A stretch of DNA of 64,000 bases. It comes from JAFGBI01 sp964454025 (GTDB lineage: Bacteria; Myxococcota_A; Polyangia; Polyangiales; Polyangiaceae). The notes beneath the pieces are model-generated. The model saw nothing but the letters and a program-made list of their open reading frames with translations, did no database searches and was not told where the DNA came from. Both the position numbers and the translations under genes were made by a program. The stretch is taken from positions 1 to 64,000 of the forward strand of contig CAYVRP010000013.1 of assembly GCA_964454025.1 (NCBI GenBank). Direction: 5' to 3'. Every line of letters begins with the position of its first letter. The stretch's first letter is position 1. Shown here one piece after another: positions 34,320 to 42,660 of this stretch.

Positions 34320-35567
34320 GTGAGCACCGTGATCGAACAGGCCCAGGAGGCGCGGGAGGCCGCGCGGCGCCTCGCGCCCCTCGGTCGGCGGGAGAAGGAC
34401 GCCGCGCGCATCGCCATGGCCCGACGGCTGCGCGAGGCGACGTCGGAGATCGGCGCCGCCAACGCCGGCGACGTGGAGCGCGCGCGCGCGAACGGCCTCA
34501 GCGCCGCGATGATCGACCGGCTCGAGATGGGACCCCGCGTGGTGGAGGCGACGGCGCGCGCGGTGGAGCACATCGTGACCCTGCCCGACCCGGTCGGCGG
34601 CCGGCAACAGATGCAGCGCATGGCCAACGGCCTGCTCGTGGGCCGCCAACGGGTGCCGCTCGGAGTGATCGCGATCATCTACGAGTCGCGGCCGAACGTG
34701 ACGGTGGACGCCGCGTCGCTGTGTCTCAAGGCGGGCAACGCCGTGCTGCTCCGCGGCGGCAAGGAGGCTGCCGCGACCAACGCGCTCCTCGGCGAGGTCA
34801 TCCGCGCGGCGCTCCGGGAGACGGGGTGCCCGGAGGGTGCGGTGCAGATCGTGCCCGCGGGGGACCGCGAGGGGACGCGGGAGCTCCTCGGGCTGACCGA
34901 CCTCGTCGACCTGGCGATCCCGCGCGGCGGGGAGGGCCTGATCCGCTTCGTCGCGGAGAACGCGCGGGTCCCCGTCATCAAGCACTACAAGGGCGTGTGC
35001 CACCTGTTCCTCGACGCGGGCTGCGACCCCGAGATGGCGGTCCGCCTGACGATGAACGCCAAGGTGCAGCGTCCCGGCGTGTGCAACGCCCTCGAGTGCC
35101 TGCTCGTGCACGAGGCGGCGGTCCCCACGGTCCTGCCGCGAGTGGCGCGGGCGCTGCTCGACGCCGGCGTGGAGCTTCGGGGCTGCGAACGGACCCGGGC
35201 GGTCGTCCCCGCGGCGAGGGCGGCGACCGACGAGGACTGGGGCACCGAGTTCCTGAGCCTGGTGCTCGCCGTGCGGGTCGTGGACGGGATTGACGACGCG
35301 CTCCAGCACGTCGCGCGCTACGGCTCGAACCACACGGAGGCGATCTGCACCAACGACCACGCTCACGCCGAGCGGTGGCTGCGCGAGGTGGACGCGAGCG
35401 CGGTCATGGTGAACGCATCCACCCGCTTCAACGATGGCGGCGAGTTCGGGCTCGGAGCCGAGATCGGCATCTCGACCTCGAAGCTCCACGCCTACGGCCC
35501 GATGGGCCTGGAGAGCCTGACCACCGAGAAATGGATCGTGCTGGGCGACGGACAGGTGAGGGAGTGA
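34320..35567 (+). CDS. proA: Gamma-glutamyl phosphate reductase
   Basis: 415 residues from a GTG start. ProA reduces gamma-glutamyl phosphate to glutamate semialdehyde with NADPH, the second step of proline synthesis. Seen are LGVIAIIYESRPNVTVDAAS, LKAGNAVLLRGGKEA, DLVDLAIPRGGEGL, VPVIKHYKGVCHLFLD, the catalytic Cys255 in KVQRPGVCNALECLLVHEAA, and VMVNASTRFNDGGEFGLGAE. proB is not adjacent. The ribosome silencing factor gene starts 7 bases downstream. Confidence 0.97.
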   Translation: MSTVIEQAQEAREAARRLAPLGRREKDAARIAMARRLREATSEIGAANAGDVERARANGLSAAMIDRLEMGPRVVEATARAVEHIVTLPDPVGGRQQMQRMANGLLVGRQRVPLGVIAIIYESRPNVTVDAASLCLKAGNAVLLRGGKEAAATNALLGEVIRAALRETGCPEGAVQIVPAGDREGTRELLGLTDLVDLAIPRGGEGLIRFVAENARVPVIKHYKGVCHLFLDAGCDPEMAVRLTMNAKVQRPGVCNALECLLVHEAAVPTVLPRVARALLDAGVELRGCERTRAVVPAARAATDEDWGTEFLSLVLAVRVVDGIDDALQHVARYGSNHTEAICTNDHAHAERWLREVDASAVMVNASTRFNDGGEFGLGAEIGISTSKLHAYGPMGLESLTTEKWIVLGDGQVRE

Positions 35568-35574
35568 GGGCACG

Positions 35575-36093
35575 GTGAAGACCCGGAAGGTGACGCGACG
35601 GCCCGCCTCGTCGGGTCGTGTCGGGACCGACCGTCGCTCCACCCGGCGCCCCACCGTCTCGGACGTCGCGGAGAGCCAGCGCGTGGCGCTGCTCGCGGCG
35701 CAGGCGGGGCTGGAGAAGAAGGCGAGCGGCGTCGAGATCATCGACGTCACGGGCAAGATCGACTACGCGGATTACCTCGTCATCATGACGGGTCAGAGCG
35801 ACCGCCACGTCGCCGCCATCGCCCATGCCGTGGACGAGCTGCTGGCCCGGAGCGGTCATCGGGCGCTCAGCGTCGAGGGCCTTCCCCAGGCACGGTGGGT
35901 CCTCATCGATCTGGTCGACGTCGTGGTGCACGTGTTCCTCGAGGATGCGCGGAGTCTCTACGACCTCGACGGCCTCTGGATGGACGCCCGGCGGGTGCCC
36001 GTTCCGGAGTCGGCGGAGGCGCGCGCGGGCGGGGGATCGGTCCGGCCGGGGACGCGCGGCGAGGGCACCGCGGGAGAACCCAGAGAGTCGTGA
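35575..36093 (+). CDS. rsfS: Ribosome silencing factor RsfS
   Basis: 172 residues from GTG 35575. RsfS (Iojap) binds ribosomal protein uL14 and blocks subunit joining, slowing translation in starvation. The conserved core is present: ALLAAQAGLEKKASGVEIID, KIDYADYLVIMTGQSDRHV, VEGLPQARWVLIDLVDVVVH and DARSLYDLDGLW. N- and C-terminal low-complexity extensions (1-35, 140-172) are longer than usual. The stop overlaps the rlmH start (GTGA), a very common gene order (rsfS-rlmH). Confidence 0.94.
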   Translation: MKTRKVTRRPASSGRVGTDRRSTRRPTVSDVAESQRVALLAAQAGLEKKASGVEIIDVTGKIDYADYLVIMTGQSDRHVAAIAHAVDELLARSGHRALSVEGLPQARWVLIDLVDVVVHVFLEDARSLYDLDGLWMDARRVPVPESAEARAGGGSVRPGTRGEGTAGEPRES

Positions 36094-36518
36094 GGATCGT
36101 GGTCGTCGCCGTGGGGCGGCTGCGGGATCGGCCGCTGCGCGCCGCGGCGGACGAGTACCTGGCGCGGATTCGCCGCTACACACGCTGCGACGAGATCGAG
36201 GTGCGCGACGGGGCGGCGCTGGCGCGGCAGCTCCCCGAAGGGGCGCACCGGGTGGCGCTGGAGGTGGACGGCGAGGAGCTCACGAGCCCGGCGCTCGCGC
36301 GCCGGCTCGAGCGCTGGGGCACGATCGGGAAGGGTGAGATCGCGTTCTTCATCGGCGGGGCGGAGGGGATCCCAGCCGTGCTCTCCCGCGCCGCGGCCTG
36401 CCGGCTCAGCCTCTCCCGGCTGACCCTGCCGCACCGCCTCGCGCGGGTGGTTCTGTACGAGCAACTCTACCGCGCGTTCACCCTCATCCGGGGCGAACCC
36501 TACGCGCGGGAGGAGTAG
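36090..36518 (+). CDS. rlmH: 23S rRNA pseudouridine(1915) N3-methyltransferase RlmH
   Basis: 142 residues from GTG 36090 (V-R-I-V-V-V-A-V-G-R-L). RlmH is a SPOUT-class methyltransferase acting on Psi1915 in 23S rRNA helix 69, normally on assembled ribosomes. The knot motifs EIAFFIGGAEGIPAVL and LSRLTLPHRLARVVLYEQLY followed by RAFTLIRGEPYA are clear. Slightly shorter than typical (about 155). Four-base overlap with rsfS. Confidence 0.94.
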   Translation: MRIVVVAVGRLRDRPLRAAADEYLARIRRYTRCDEIEVRDGAALARQLPEGAHRVALEVDGEELTSPALARRLERWGTIGKGEIAFFIGGAEGIPAVLSRAAACRLSLSRLTLPHRLARVVLYEQLYRAFTLIRGEPYAREE

Positions 36519-36586
36519 CGGCGCGGGCGCTCGGCGCGGAACCGCGGATCGAGCGCGGCCCGCGTCGCGGTGCGCTGGACGCGGAG

Positions 36587-36613
36587 GCGGCGGGAGGCCG
36601 GGCCGCCCGCCGC
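36587..36613. terminator. GC hairpin between convergent rlmH and tatC
   Basis: GCGGCGGG pairs with CCCGCCGC over 8 bases with an 11-base loop, in the 98-base gap between two converging genes. No U-tract on either side, and GC words like these are common here, so support is modest. Confidence 0.3.
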
Positions 36614-36616
36614 CGC

Positions 36617-37495
36617 TCAGCCGGCAGGATGGCGGTGAGGCGCGGCGTCCCCCTGGGGCTCGTCGCGGCGGCGGCGGCGACCGCGCGGGCGTGGGGTGGT
36701 GACGGGTCCATCCGGCGGCTCCTCGGGCCGCCTCCGGGGGCGCCCGAAGAGCCAGGCGACACCGATCGACACGCCGTAGAGGACGATGAGGGGTACGGCG
36801 AGGACGAACTGGCTGGCGGGGTCCGGCGGGGTCAGGATCGCGCCGAACACGAACGCGACCACGACGAAATGCCGGAAGTACTGGATGAGGTGGCGGTGGT
36901 TGACGATACCCGCGACGGCCAGGAAAAACGTCAGCACGGGGAGCTCGAACACGAACCCGAAGGCGATCAACATCTGCCCCACGAAGGTGATGTAGTCACC
37001 GATCATGACCGTGGGGACGACCTGGAACGTGCTCTGCCCGACCGCGCCGCTGTCCGCGAGGAGGAAGGCGAAGGCCTGGGGGAAGGCGAAGCGGTAGCCG
37101 AACCAGCCTCCGGTCGCGAAGAGGAGCGAGGAGGCGAGCACGAACGGCAGCGCGTAGCGCTTCTCGTGTGCGTAGAGCCCCGGCGCGACGAACGCCCAGA
37201 CCTCGTAGAGCAACCAGGGCAGGGCGAGCACCAAGCCCCCGATGAGCGAGAGCGTGACGTAGGTCATGAACAGCGCCGCGGGGGTGGCGAAGTGCAGCGA
37301 GGGCTCACCGGGCAAAGCCCCCGCGCGCCACGCCGCGATGAAGGGGGCGGTGATCGTGAGCAGCAGCTGCTCGCGGAAAACCCAGGCGAGCCCGCTCGCC
37401 AGGGCGAAGACCACGGCGCCGCGGATGAGGCGCCGGCGGAGCTCCTCGAGGTGCTCCCAGAAGGTCATCGTCTTGTCGTCGGGCGGCGCGGTCAT
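36617..37495 (-). CDS. tatC: Sec-independent translocase subunit TatC
   Basis: 292 residues, six membrane helices. TatC binds twin-arginine signal peptides and, with TatA/TatB, exports folded proteins. The conserved N-terminus MTFWEHLEELRRRLIRG, the LFMTYVTLSLIGGLVLALPWLLYE region, FAPGLYAHEKRY-type loop VAPGLYAHEKRYALPF and the FGFVFELPVLTFF helix with its Glu are visible. A charged tail of about 45 residues extends the usual length. The start overlaps the tatB stop (ATGA). Confidence 0.96.
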   Translation of the reverse strand: MTAPPDDKTMTFWEHLEELRRRLIRGAVVFALASGLAWVFREQLLLTITAPFIAAWRAGALPGEPSLHFATPAALFMTYVTLSLIGGLVLALPWLLYEVWAFVAPGLYAHEKRYALPFVLASSLLFATGGWFGYRFAFPQAFAFLLADSGAVGQSTFQVVPTVMIGDYITFVGQMLIAFGFVFELPVLTFFLAVAGIVNHRHLIQYFRHFVVVAFVFGAILTPPDPASQFVLAVPLIVLYGVSIGVAWLFGRPRRRPEEPPDGPVTTPRPRGRRRRRDEPQGDAAPHRHPAG

Positions 37496-37899
37496 GTCGT
37501 CGGTTCGGGTGCTGGCGGCGGCTCGTCCAGCAGATCGTCAGGGACGACGCCCGCGGCGTCGGCGCCCTCCGGCGGGTACTCGCGGTCGGTATCGACCGTC
37601 ACCGTCGGGACGTAGGGGTCGAAGGCAGGCGGCAGCGGGGTCGGGCGGTCCCGGGCGCGGCCCACGGACGAGAGGTCACCCCTGAGAATGCCCCGGAGCT
37701 CGGCGAGTCCGCCCTCGATCCCCTCCTCTCGCAGGATCTCGTCGATGCCCGTCTGTGCCCTCACCTCCGTGCTCAGGCTGCGGAGGCGGCGGACCCAGTC
37801 ACCCAGGGCACGGAGCATCCCGGGCAGCTTCTGGGGGCCGACGACGATCAGCGCGACGAGCGCGATCACCAGCAGCTCCGTGAAGGAGATGCCGAACAC
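37492..37899 (-). CDS. tatB: Sec-independent translocase subunit TatB
   Basis: 135 residues. One N-terminal helix with Glu (MFGISFTELLVIALVALIVV), then GPQKLPGMLRALGDW, the TatA/B hinge and amphipathic helix, then a Pro/Asp/Glu tail. Adjacency and overlap with tatC, and the Glu in the helix, favour TatB over TatA. No tatA is in the window. The ATG start is clear. Confidence 0.88.
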   Translation of the reverse strand: MFGISFTELLVIALVALIVVGPQKLPGMLRALGDWVRRLRSLSTEVRAQTGIDEILREEGIEGGLAELRGILRGDLSSVGRARDRPTPLPPAFDPYVPTVTVDTDREYPPEGADAAGVVPDDLLDEPPPAPEPTT

Positions 37900-37952
37900 G
37901 CGCCAACGCTACCGCGCCGCCTGCGGGCCGGCAACGCGACCGCGGCGGCGGC

Positions 37953-38078
37953 CTACTCGCGCGCTCGCGCCCGATCACGCAGGGCCTGCGCCCGCCCCGC
38001 GCGGAACCCCAGGAGGTGACCCAGCGCGAGGCCGAGGAGGAACACGATCGGGACGTAGATGAAGTGCGTCAAGCTCAT
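37953..38078 (-). CDS. 41-residue single-helix membrane protein in the ccm cluster
   Basis: 41 residues from ATG 38078, stop TAG at 37953. A good ribosome binding site (GGGAGGGAG) precedes the start, which overlaps the stop of the ccmD-like gene (ATGA). One helix (MSLTHFIYVPIVFLLGLALG) is followed by a basic tail (FRAGRAQALRDRARARE). The start and placement make this a real gene despite its size. It may be a further small subunit of the heme-handling complex, since CcmD is also a short single-helix protein; no family is recognised. Confidence 0.7.
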   Translation of the reverse strand: MSLTHFIYVPIVFLLGLALGHLLGFRAGRAQALRDRARARE

Positions 38079-38428
38079 GGCTCCCTCCCGGCGCGCGGGG
38101 CCTCGCGTCGTGCGAGCGCGTTCTCCAGCTCGGAGAGGCGCGCGTCGAGCCGCACCAGCCGGCGGAACGAGAACCAGACGAACCCGAGCACCAGCAGCCA
38201 CATCGCGACGTAGGCGACCACCAGCAGCACCTCGGCGCTCGGCGCGCCACCGTGGCCGTCGGCGACGGCGACGAAGGGCGTCGAGCGCTCTGCCGGGCTC
38301 ACGATCGCGGCGTCGTCAGCGGTGGCAGCGGGCGCGCGGGGGTCCACGGGCGCGGCCAGCAGGCCTGGCCCGAGCCCGGGATCCTGGTGGAGCCCGCTCG
38401 GCAGGGCCGGGGTCGCGCGGTCGTCCAT
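38075..38428 (-). CDS. CcmD-like membrane protein
   Basis: 117 residues. A polar N-terminal part (1-65) is followed by one helix (LLVVAYVAMWLLVLGFVWFS) and a charged helix RRLVRLDARLSELENALARR, the layout of CcmD, a small protein that assists release of heme-loaded CcmE from CcmC/CcmAB. The long N-terminal extension is unlike typical CcmD (about 60-70 residues). It starts 3 bases after the ccmC stop and overlaps the next small gene, so the three are co-translated. Confidence 0.65.
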   Translation of the reverse strand: MDDRATPALPSGLHQDPGLGPGLLAAPVDPRAPAATADDAAIVSPAERSTPFVAVADGHGGAPSAEVLLVVAYVAMWLLVLGFVWFSFRRLVRLDARLSELENALARREAPRAGREP

Positions 38429-38431
38429 GGT

Positions 38432-39142
38432 TCAATCCTCGCCGAGCAGCCCGCTCGCGATGGCTCCGTGCTCGATCCGTTGGAGGCGGTGGGTTTGTCG
38501 GTGCACGCGCACGCGGAGCCAGATCAGCAGCGCACAGAGCAGCGTCATGGTGACGAACCCGGCGCCGAGGGCCTGGGCCATCGCCGGGGAGCGGAGCCCC
38601 CCGCCGCCGCGACCGATGACGGTGGGATGGTTGCCGCCCCAGAGCGCCACGGACAGGTGGATGAGCCACAAGTTGAACCAACCGAGCACGCCCAGCGCGG
38701 CGGCGAAACGCCGCTCGGCCGCGCCGGTGCCGGCGAAGCGGCGCAGGATCACGATCGCCACGTAGATCGCCCAGCTCAGCAGGATCGTGGTGAGCCGCGG
38801 ATCCCAGGTCCAGTAGACGCCCCAGGCCCTCCTCGCCCACAGCGGGCCGCTCACGAGCACCATGGCGCCGAAGAGGACCGCCACCTCGGCGCCGGCGCGG
38901 GCGACGGCGTCGCGGCCCTCCCCCTCGCGGGCGAGGAAGAGGGCGCTGCTGACGAAGCATGCCGTCCCGGCCAGGTACATCGCGTAGGCCGCCGGAGCAT
39001 GAAAATAGAGGATCCGTTGGGCCGCGCCGCCGGCGGCGGGCTGCGCCTCGGGGGTGGCGAGGAACAGGAAGGGGACGGTCACGCCGAGCAGCAGCGCCGT
39101 CGCGACCAGGAGCGCGGCGGGGCCGAGGAGCGCGCGGGACAT
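38432..39142 (-). CDS. ccmC: CcmC-type heme transporter/lyase subunit
   Basis: 236 residues from ATG 39142, six helices. CcmC presents heme to the chaperone CcmE during cytochrome c maturation. The tryptophan-rich WWD-type motif reads WGVYWTWDPRLTTILLSW, followed by the family segment LGWFNLWLIHLSVALWGGNH with its His. His in ILYFHAPAAYAMYL is the first expected heme ligand. The longer frame to 39520 overlaps the TPR gene and is rejected. ccmA, ccmB and ccmE are not in the window. Confidence 0.9.
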   Translation of the reverse strand: MSRALLGPAALLVATALLLGVTVPFLFLATPEAQPAAGGAAQRILYFHAPAAYAMYLAGTACFVSSALFLAREGEGRDAVARAGAEVAVLFGAMVLVSGPLWARRAWGVYWTWDPRLTTILLSWAIYVAIVILRRFAGTGAAERRFAAALGVLGWFNLWLIHLSVALWGGNHPTVIGRGGGGLRSPAMAQALGAGFVTMTLLCALLIWLRVRVHRQTHRLQRIEHGAIASGLLGED

Positions 39143-39152
39143 GGGCCGGACG

Positions 39153-39830
39153 CTAGGACACGCCCTGGCGGCCGGCAACCCCGGAGGGCATGCGCCCGGT
39201 CCCCTCCGAGGTCGAAGCGGACGCGGACGCCGCGCCTGTCTCGGGCCTCGCCTGGGCCTCTTCGCCGATCCACGCGGCGAGCAGTCGCTTCGCGTCCGCA
39301 TCGCCGACGGCGCGCCGCAGCAGGCGCCGCGCCTGCTCGAGATCGCCCGCACGCCCGAGCGCGTGCGCGAACGACGCCGCGACCTCGGGTTCCTCGGGAA
39401 GCGCAAGGTAGGCCGCGCGTAGATACGGGAGCGCCGCGGCCGGGCGATCGAACGCGACGTCGAGCAGATGCCCGAGGTTGTGCAGGCAGCAGAGCTCACC
39501 CGGGTCGAGCGCGAGGCCACGGCCGTAGGCGCGCCGGGCGCAGCGGTAGTTGCCGAGGAGGGTGTGGGCGATCCCGAGGACGGCGTACGTCGGCGCGTCT
39601 TCAGCGACCGCGAGCGCCGCGCAAGCGAGCCGCGCCGCCCGGAAGGGTTGGTCGGTGACCAGCAGGCGTGCGAGGTTTCGCTGCGCGAGCAGACAGGCCT
39701 CCGAACCGCGGGGCGCTGCGGCGAGGAGATGCTCGAGCATCGGCTGCAGGTCGCGGCGGTCGAGATCCCGCGAGAGCCCCCAGCGGGCCGAGCGGAGCAG
39801 GCGTTCGAGGCGAGGCGCTGGGGGGGTCAT
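39153..39830 (-). CDS. TPR-repeat protein
   Basis: 225 residues with several TPR-type helix pairs (RGSEACLLAQRNLARLLVTD, APTYAVLGIAHTLLGNYRCA, RRAYGRGLALDPGELCCLHN, YLRAAYLALPEEPEVA) and a Ser/Ala-rich C-terminal tail. No signal peptide. It ends 10 bases before ccmC and is in the same orientation, so it may be co-transcribed; a CcmH/NrfG-like assembly role is possible, as CcmH-type proteins carry TPRs, but there is no membrane or heme-lyase motif here. Confidence 0.75.
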   Translation of the reverse strand: MTPPAPRLERLLRSARWGLSRDLDRRDLQPMLEHLLAAAPRGSEACLLAQRNLARLLVTDQPFRAARLACAALAVAEDAPTYAVLGIAHTLLGNYRCARRAYGRGLALDPGELCCLHNLGHLLDVAFDRPAAALPYLRAAYLALPEEPEVAASFAHALGRAGDLEQARRLLRRAVGDADAKRLLAAWIGEEAQARPETGAASASASTSEGTGRMPSGVAGRQGVS

Positions 39831-39969
39831 CTCCGGTGACGGCTACTTGCTACGATGGGGTCGCCGCGCCACTTCCGCCAGTTCCCCCTGCGCGGGAGGG
39901 GCGCCGGGCGCAGAGTCCGGGGAACCCCGAGCCGGGGCTCGGTCCACCCGTGGCGCGGGCCCGGGGCCG

Positions 39970-41919
39970 TCAGTCCTTGCGTTCCGGCCCCGAGTGGCGC
40001 GCCGCTTCGGCGTCGGCCCGGCGGCCTCGGATCTCGGACCCGTCGAGCGCTGCGATGGCCTGGTCGAGGTGAGCCCGCCGAACTCGCACGAAGGTGTGGC
40101 GCAGGCGCACGTTGACGGAGTCGACCGCCGCTGCGAGCCCCGCCGCGTCGAGGACCGCCAGGAAATCGGCGCTCTCGGCCCCGTCGCGGCGCCCGACGTT
40201 GACGTAGATCTCCGCGACCTCGCCCGGCGGCCGAGCCGAGCTTTCGGCGACCGACTCGACCGTATAGCGCGGGAGGTCATCATCCGGAGTCGTGGGGTCG
40301 TCGCCGCGCGGGGAGCCATCGCGGGTGACGTCGGCCTCGCCGCGGCCGTGATCACGGCGGCGGCGGCGCGCTCGTTGCATGGGCGTCCGCTCCGCCTCGC
40401 TGTCGCGCGATTCGGACGGCGTGTCCGCCTCCTCGCGTCCGACCGCCGGCTCGGTGGCGGCTCGCGCGGCGGTCCTCACCGCACCACCGCGCGGCTCGCC
40501 GAAGGGTCGGGGCTCCGCGCCGGGCCGCGGTCCCGTCGGCGCTGAAGGGGCGGGACGGGGGGGCGTCGCTCGTCGCGCCCGGGTCGCCTCGTCGGCGGCC
40601 TCGGGGCCGTCGCCCAGGTGATCGCGTAGCAGGCCGGCGAGGATGACGACGCCGCGGTCGTCCGTGAGGACACGCCGCGCCAGCGCGACGTCCTCGGGGC
40701 GCACGGGCCGGTCCGCGAAAGTACGGACGAGGGTCCCGACGAGGTCGACCTCGGCCCGGGTGCGCAGCTCGCGGGCCGAGGGGACGTGCCGAGCGTCGGG
40801 GCGAATCCCGAAGGTCAGGCGCAACAGGTAGAGGTTACCGACGTCGCTCGGCGCCACCATGCTGATGGCGGTCCCGGTGCGCCCCGCCCGTCCGGTACGT
40901 CCCGTCCGGTGCACGTAGGCCTCGGCGGAGTCGGGGAAGTCGTAGTTGAGGACGTGGGTGAGGTGCGAGATGTCGATGCCGCGCGCCGCCACGTCCGTGG
41001 CGACGAGGAAACGCACGTCGCCTCGCCGCGTCGCTTCCATCACCTTCTCGCGGTCGGACTGCGCGAGATCCGCGTTGAGCCAGTCGGCGGCGTAGCCGCG
41101 CTGCTGGAGGGCCGCGGCGACCCGTCGGGTCTGGTCGCGGGTGTTACAGAACACGATGGCGCTCTCGGGGTCCTCCACCTCGAGCATCGCGAGAAACTCG
41201 GTCGTCTTGTCCCCGTGGGAGTAGTAGACGAGGTGGCGTACCTCGAGCGCCCCGACCTGGTCACCGCTGAGCGTGATGAACTCCGGGTTGCGCAGGCGGT
41301 TCTCTGCCATCCGCCTCACGCCGGGGGGCAGGGTGGCGCTGAAGAGGAGGGTCTGGCGAACCGGGGGAAGGAAGGCGAGGATCTCGTTGATCTGGGGGAG
41401 GAACCCCATGCTCAACATCTCGTCGCTCTCGTCGAGGATGAGCACCCGCACCTGGTTCGGGGTCAGCGTGCGGTGGCGGAGGTGATCGAGGACGCGGCCC
41501 GGGGTCCCCACGAGGATCTGGGCGCCGGCGCGGAGCTGGTCGATCTGGCGCTGCATGGGGGCGCCGCCGTAGACTGCCACCGTGCTCAGCCCACGGTGCT
41601 TGGCGAGGGCTTCCAGCTCCTGCGTGACCTGCAGCGCCAGCTCGCGCGTGGGGCAGAGCACGAGCGCTTGCACTCCCTCCGTGCCGCGCCGCACCAGGAC
41701 GTCGGCGAGGGGGAGCCCGAAGGCGGCGGTCTTGCCTGTGCCCGTGCGTGCCTGGACGACCAGATCGCGGCCCCGCGTCGCGGGCTCGTAGACGGCGACC
41801 TGCACCGGGGTGGGCACCACGTAGCCGAGATCATCGACCGCCCGTCGCACCTCGGGGCTGAGCGGCAGGACGTCGAAGGAGGGCGCGGGGCCGGTGATCT
41901 CTGCGGTCGCGACGGTCAT
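39970..41919 (-). CDS. DEAD-box-family RNA helicase with DESD motif and DbpA-like RNA-binding domain
   Basis: 649 residues. Helicase motifs are complete: Q motif GYVVPTPVQV, Walker A ARTGTGKTAAF, PTREL, GTPGRVLDHL, motif II LILDESDEMLSMGF (DESD where DEAD is usual), SATLPPGV, VFCNTRDQTRRV, LVATDVAARGIDI and HRTGRTGRAG. A long Arg/Ala/Asp-rich disordered region leads to a C-terminal domain (VAEIYVNVGRRDGAESADFL ... VRVRRAHLDQAIAALDG) like the DbpA RNA-binding module of DeaD/CsdA/DbpA helicases, which work in ribosome assembly and cold response. Asp-Glu catalytic residues are kept, so the Ala-to-Ser change should not abolish activity. Confidence 0.92.
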   Translation of the reverse strand: MTVATAEITGPAPSFDVLPLSPEVRRAVDDLGYVVPTPVQVAVYEPATRGRDLVVQARTGTGKTAAFGLPLADVLVRRGTEGVQALVLCPTRELALQVTQELEALAKHRGLSTVAVYGGAPMQRQIDQLRAGAQILVGTPGRVLDHLRHRTLTPNQVRVLILDESDEMLSMGFLPQINEILAFLPPVRQTLLFSATLPPGVRRMAENRLRNPEFITLSGDQVGALEVRHLVYYSHGDKTTEFLAMLEVEDPESAIVFCNTRDQTRRVAAALQQRGYAADWLNADLAQSDREKVMEATRRGDVRFLVATDVAARGIDISHLTHVLNYDFPDSAEAYVHRTGRTGRAGRTGTAISMVAPSDVGNLYLLRLTFGIRPDARHVPSARELRTRAEVDLVGTLVRTFADRPVRPEDVALARRVLTDDRGVVILAGLLRDHLGDGPEAADEATRARRATPPRPAPSAPTGPRPGAEPRPFGEPRGGAVRTAARAATEPAVGREEADTPSESRDSEAERTPMQRARRRRRDHGRGEADVTRDGSPRGDDPTTPDDDLPRYTVESVAESSARPPGEVAEIYVNVGRRDGAESADFLAVLDAAGLAAAVDSVNVRLRHTFVRVRRAHLDQAIAALDGSEIRGRRADAEAARHSGPERKD

Positions 41920-41934
41920 GGAAGCTGCGCCACC

Positions 41935-42429
41935 CTAATCTGCGGCTCCTGGCATTGCCAAGTCCGCCGGCGGGTCGAGTCTCAGCCTCGCCGCGAGCTT
42001 GCGCACGCGGCGACGCCGGCGGGCGACGTCGGTGGCGTCCTGGCGGACGGTGCGCTCCTCGGCGTACCGGAGCAGCACGATCTCCTGCAGGAGCTGGCGC
42101 GCGGCCGGGTCGTCGCGGCAGGCCTGCTTGAGCGCGGCCTGCTGGCTCCAAGCGGGTGCGAGCGCCTCCCGGAAGCGAGCGAGGCTGGCGCGCTCACCGG
42201 CGGCTTCGTCGGCGGCCTCGGTGCGCGCCTGCCGCACGGCCCGGAGCAGGGCCTCGATGCCTGCCCGACAGTCGCCGGGTGGCGTGCTCGGTACGGGCGA
42301 GGACCAGGCCTGCGACACGATCTGGCTGGCCCAGATCACGGTCGGGCCGCAGAGGAGCAGCGTGAAAAGCGCCACCCCCGCGGTCTTCCCGCGCCGTTCG
42401 GCGACGCCAGGTCGCGAGGTTCCGGCCAT
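41935..42429 (-). CDS. Membrane-anchored helical protein of unknown function
   Basis: 164 residues from ATG 42429. A basic N-terminus (RPGVAERRGKTAG) precedes one helix (VALFTLLLCGPTVIWASQIV). The rest is a charged helical domain (DCRAGIEALLRAVRQARTEA ... ALKQACRDDPAARQLLQEI) with two widely spaced Cys that could form a disulfide outside the cytoplasm. The helicase gene lies downstream (15-base gap), so both may share a transcript. Not recognised. Confidence 0.65.
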   Translation of the reverse strand: MAGTSRPGVAERRGKTAGVALFTLLLCGPTVIWASQIVSQAWSSPVPSTPPGDCRAGIEALLRAVRQARTEAADEAAGERASLARFREALAPAWSQQAALKQACRDDPAARQLLQEIVLLRYAEERTVRQDATDVARRRRRVRKLAARLRLDPPADLAMPGAAD

Positions 42430-42521
42430 GACGAAGGCCCCCGTACCGCCGACCGACCCCGGCCGTCAAAGGGTCCGAGGCGTTCGGTGCCCGAGCGCGG
42501 TTCAACGGGCGTCACTACCGG

Positions 42522-42549
42522 TTCCGAGCTTTCCCGGGCGCGCTATATT
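42522..42549 (+). promoter_or_regulatory. Possible promoter of the polyprenyl synthase gene
   Basis: TATATT at 42544-42549, in a region where A/T runs are rare, lies 16 bases after TTCCGA (42522-42527), a partial -35 match. About 110 bases separate it from the ATG at 42661. This is the best -10-like word in the gap. Confidence 0.3.
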
Positions 42550-42660
42550 GCCGCCCTTCTTCCCCGCGCTCGAGACACCTGCGCGGAGCCCTGTTGACGT
42601 TCCGGAGACGGAGCGGCCGGCCGGATTCCGGTCGGTAGAAGGACCAAAGGCACAAGAGTC

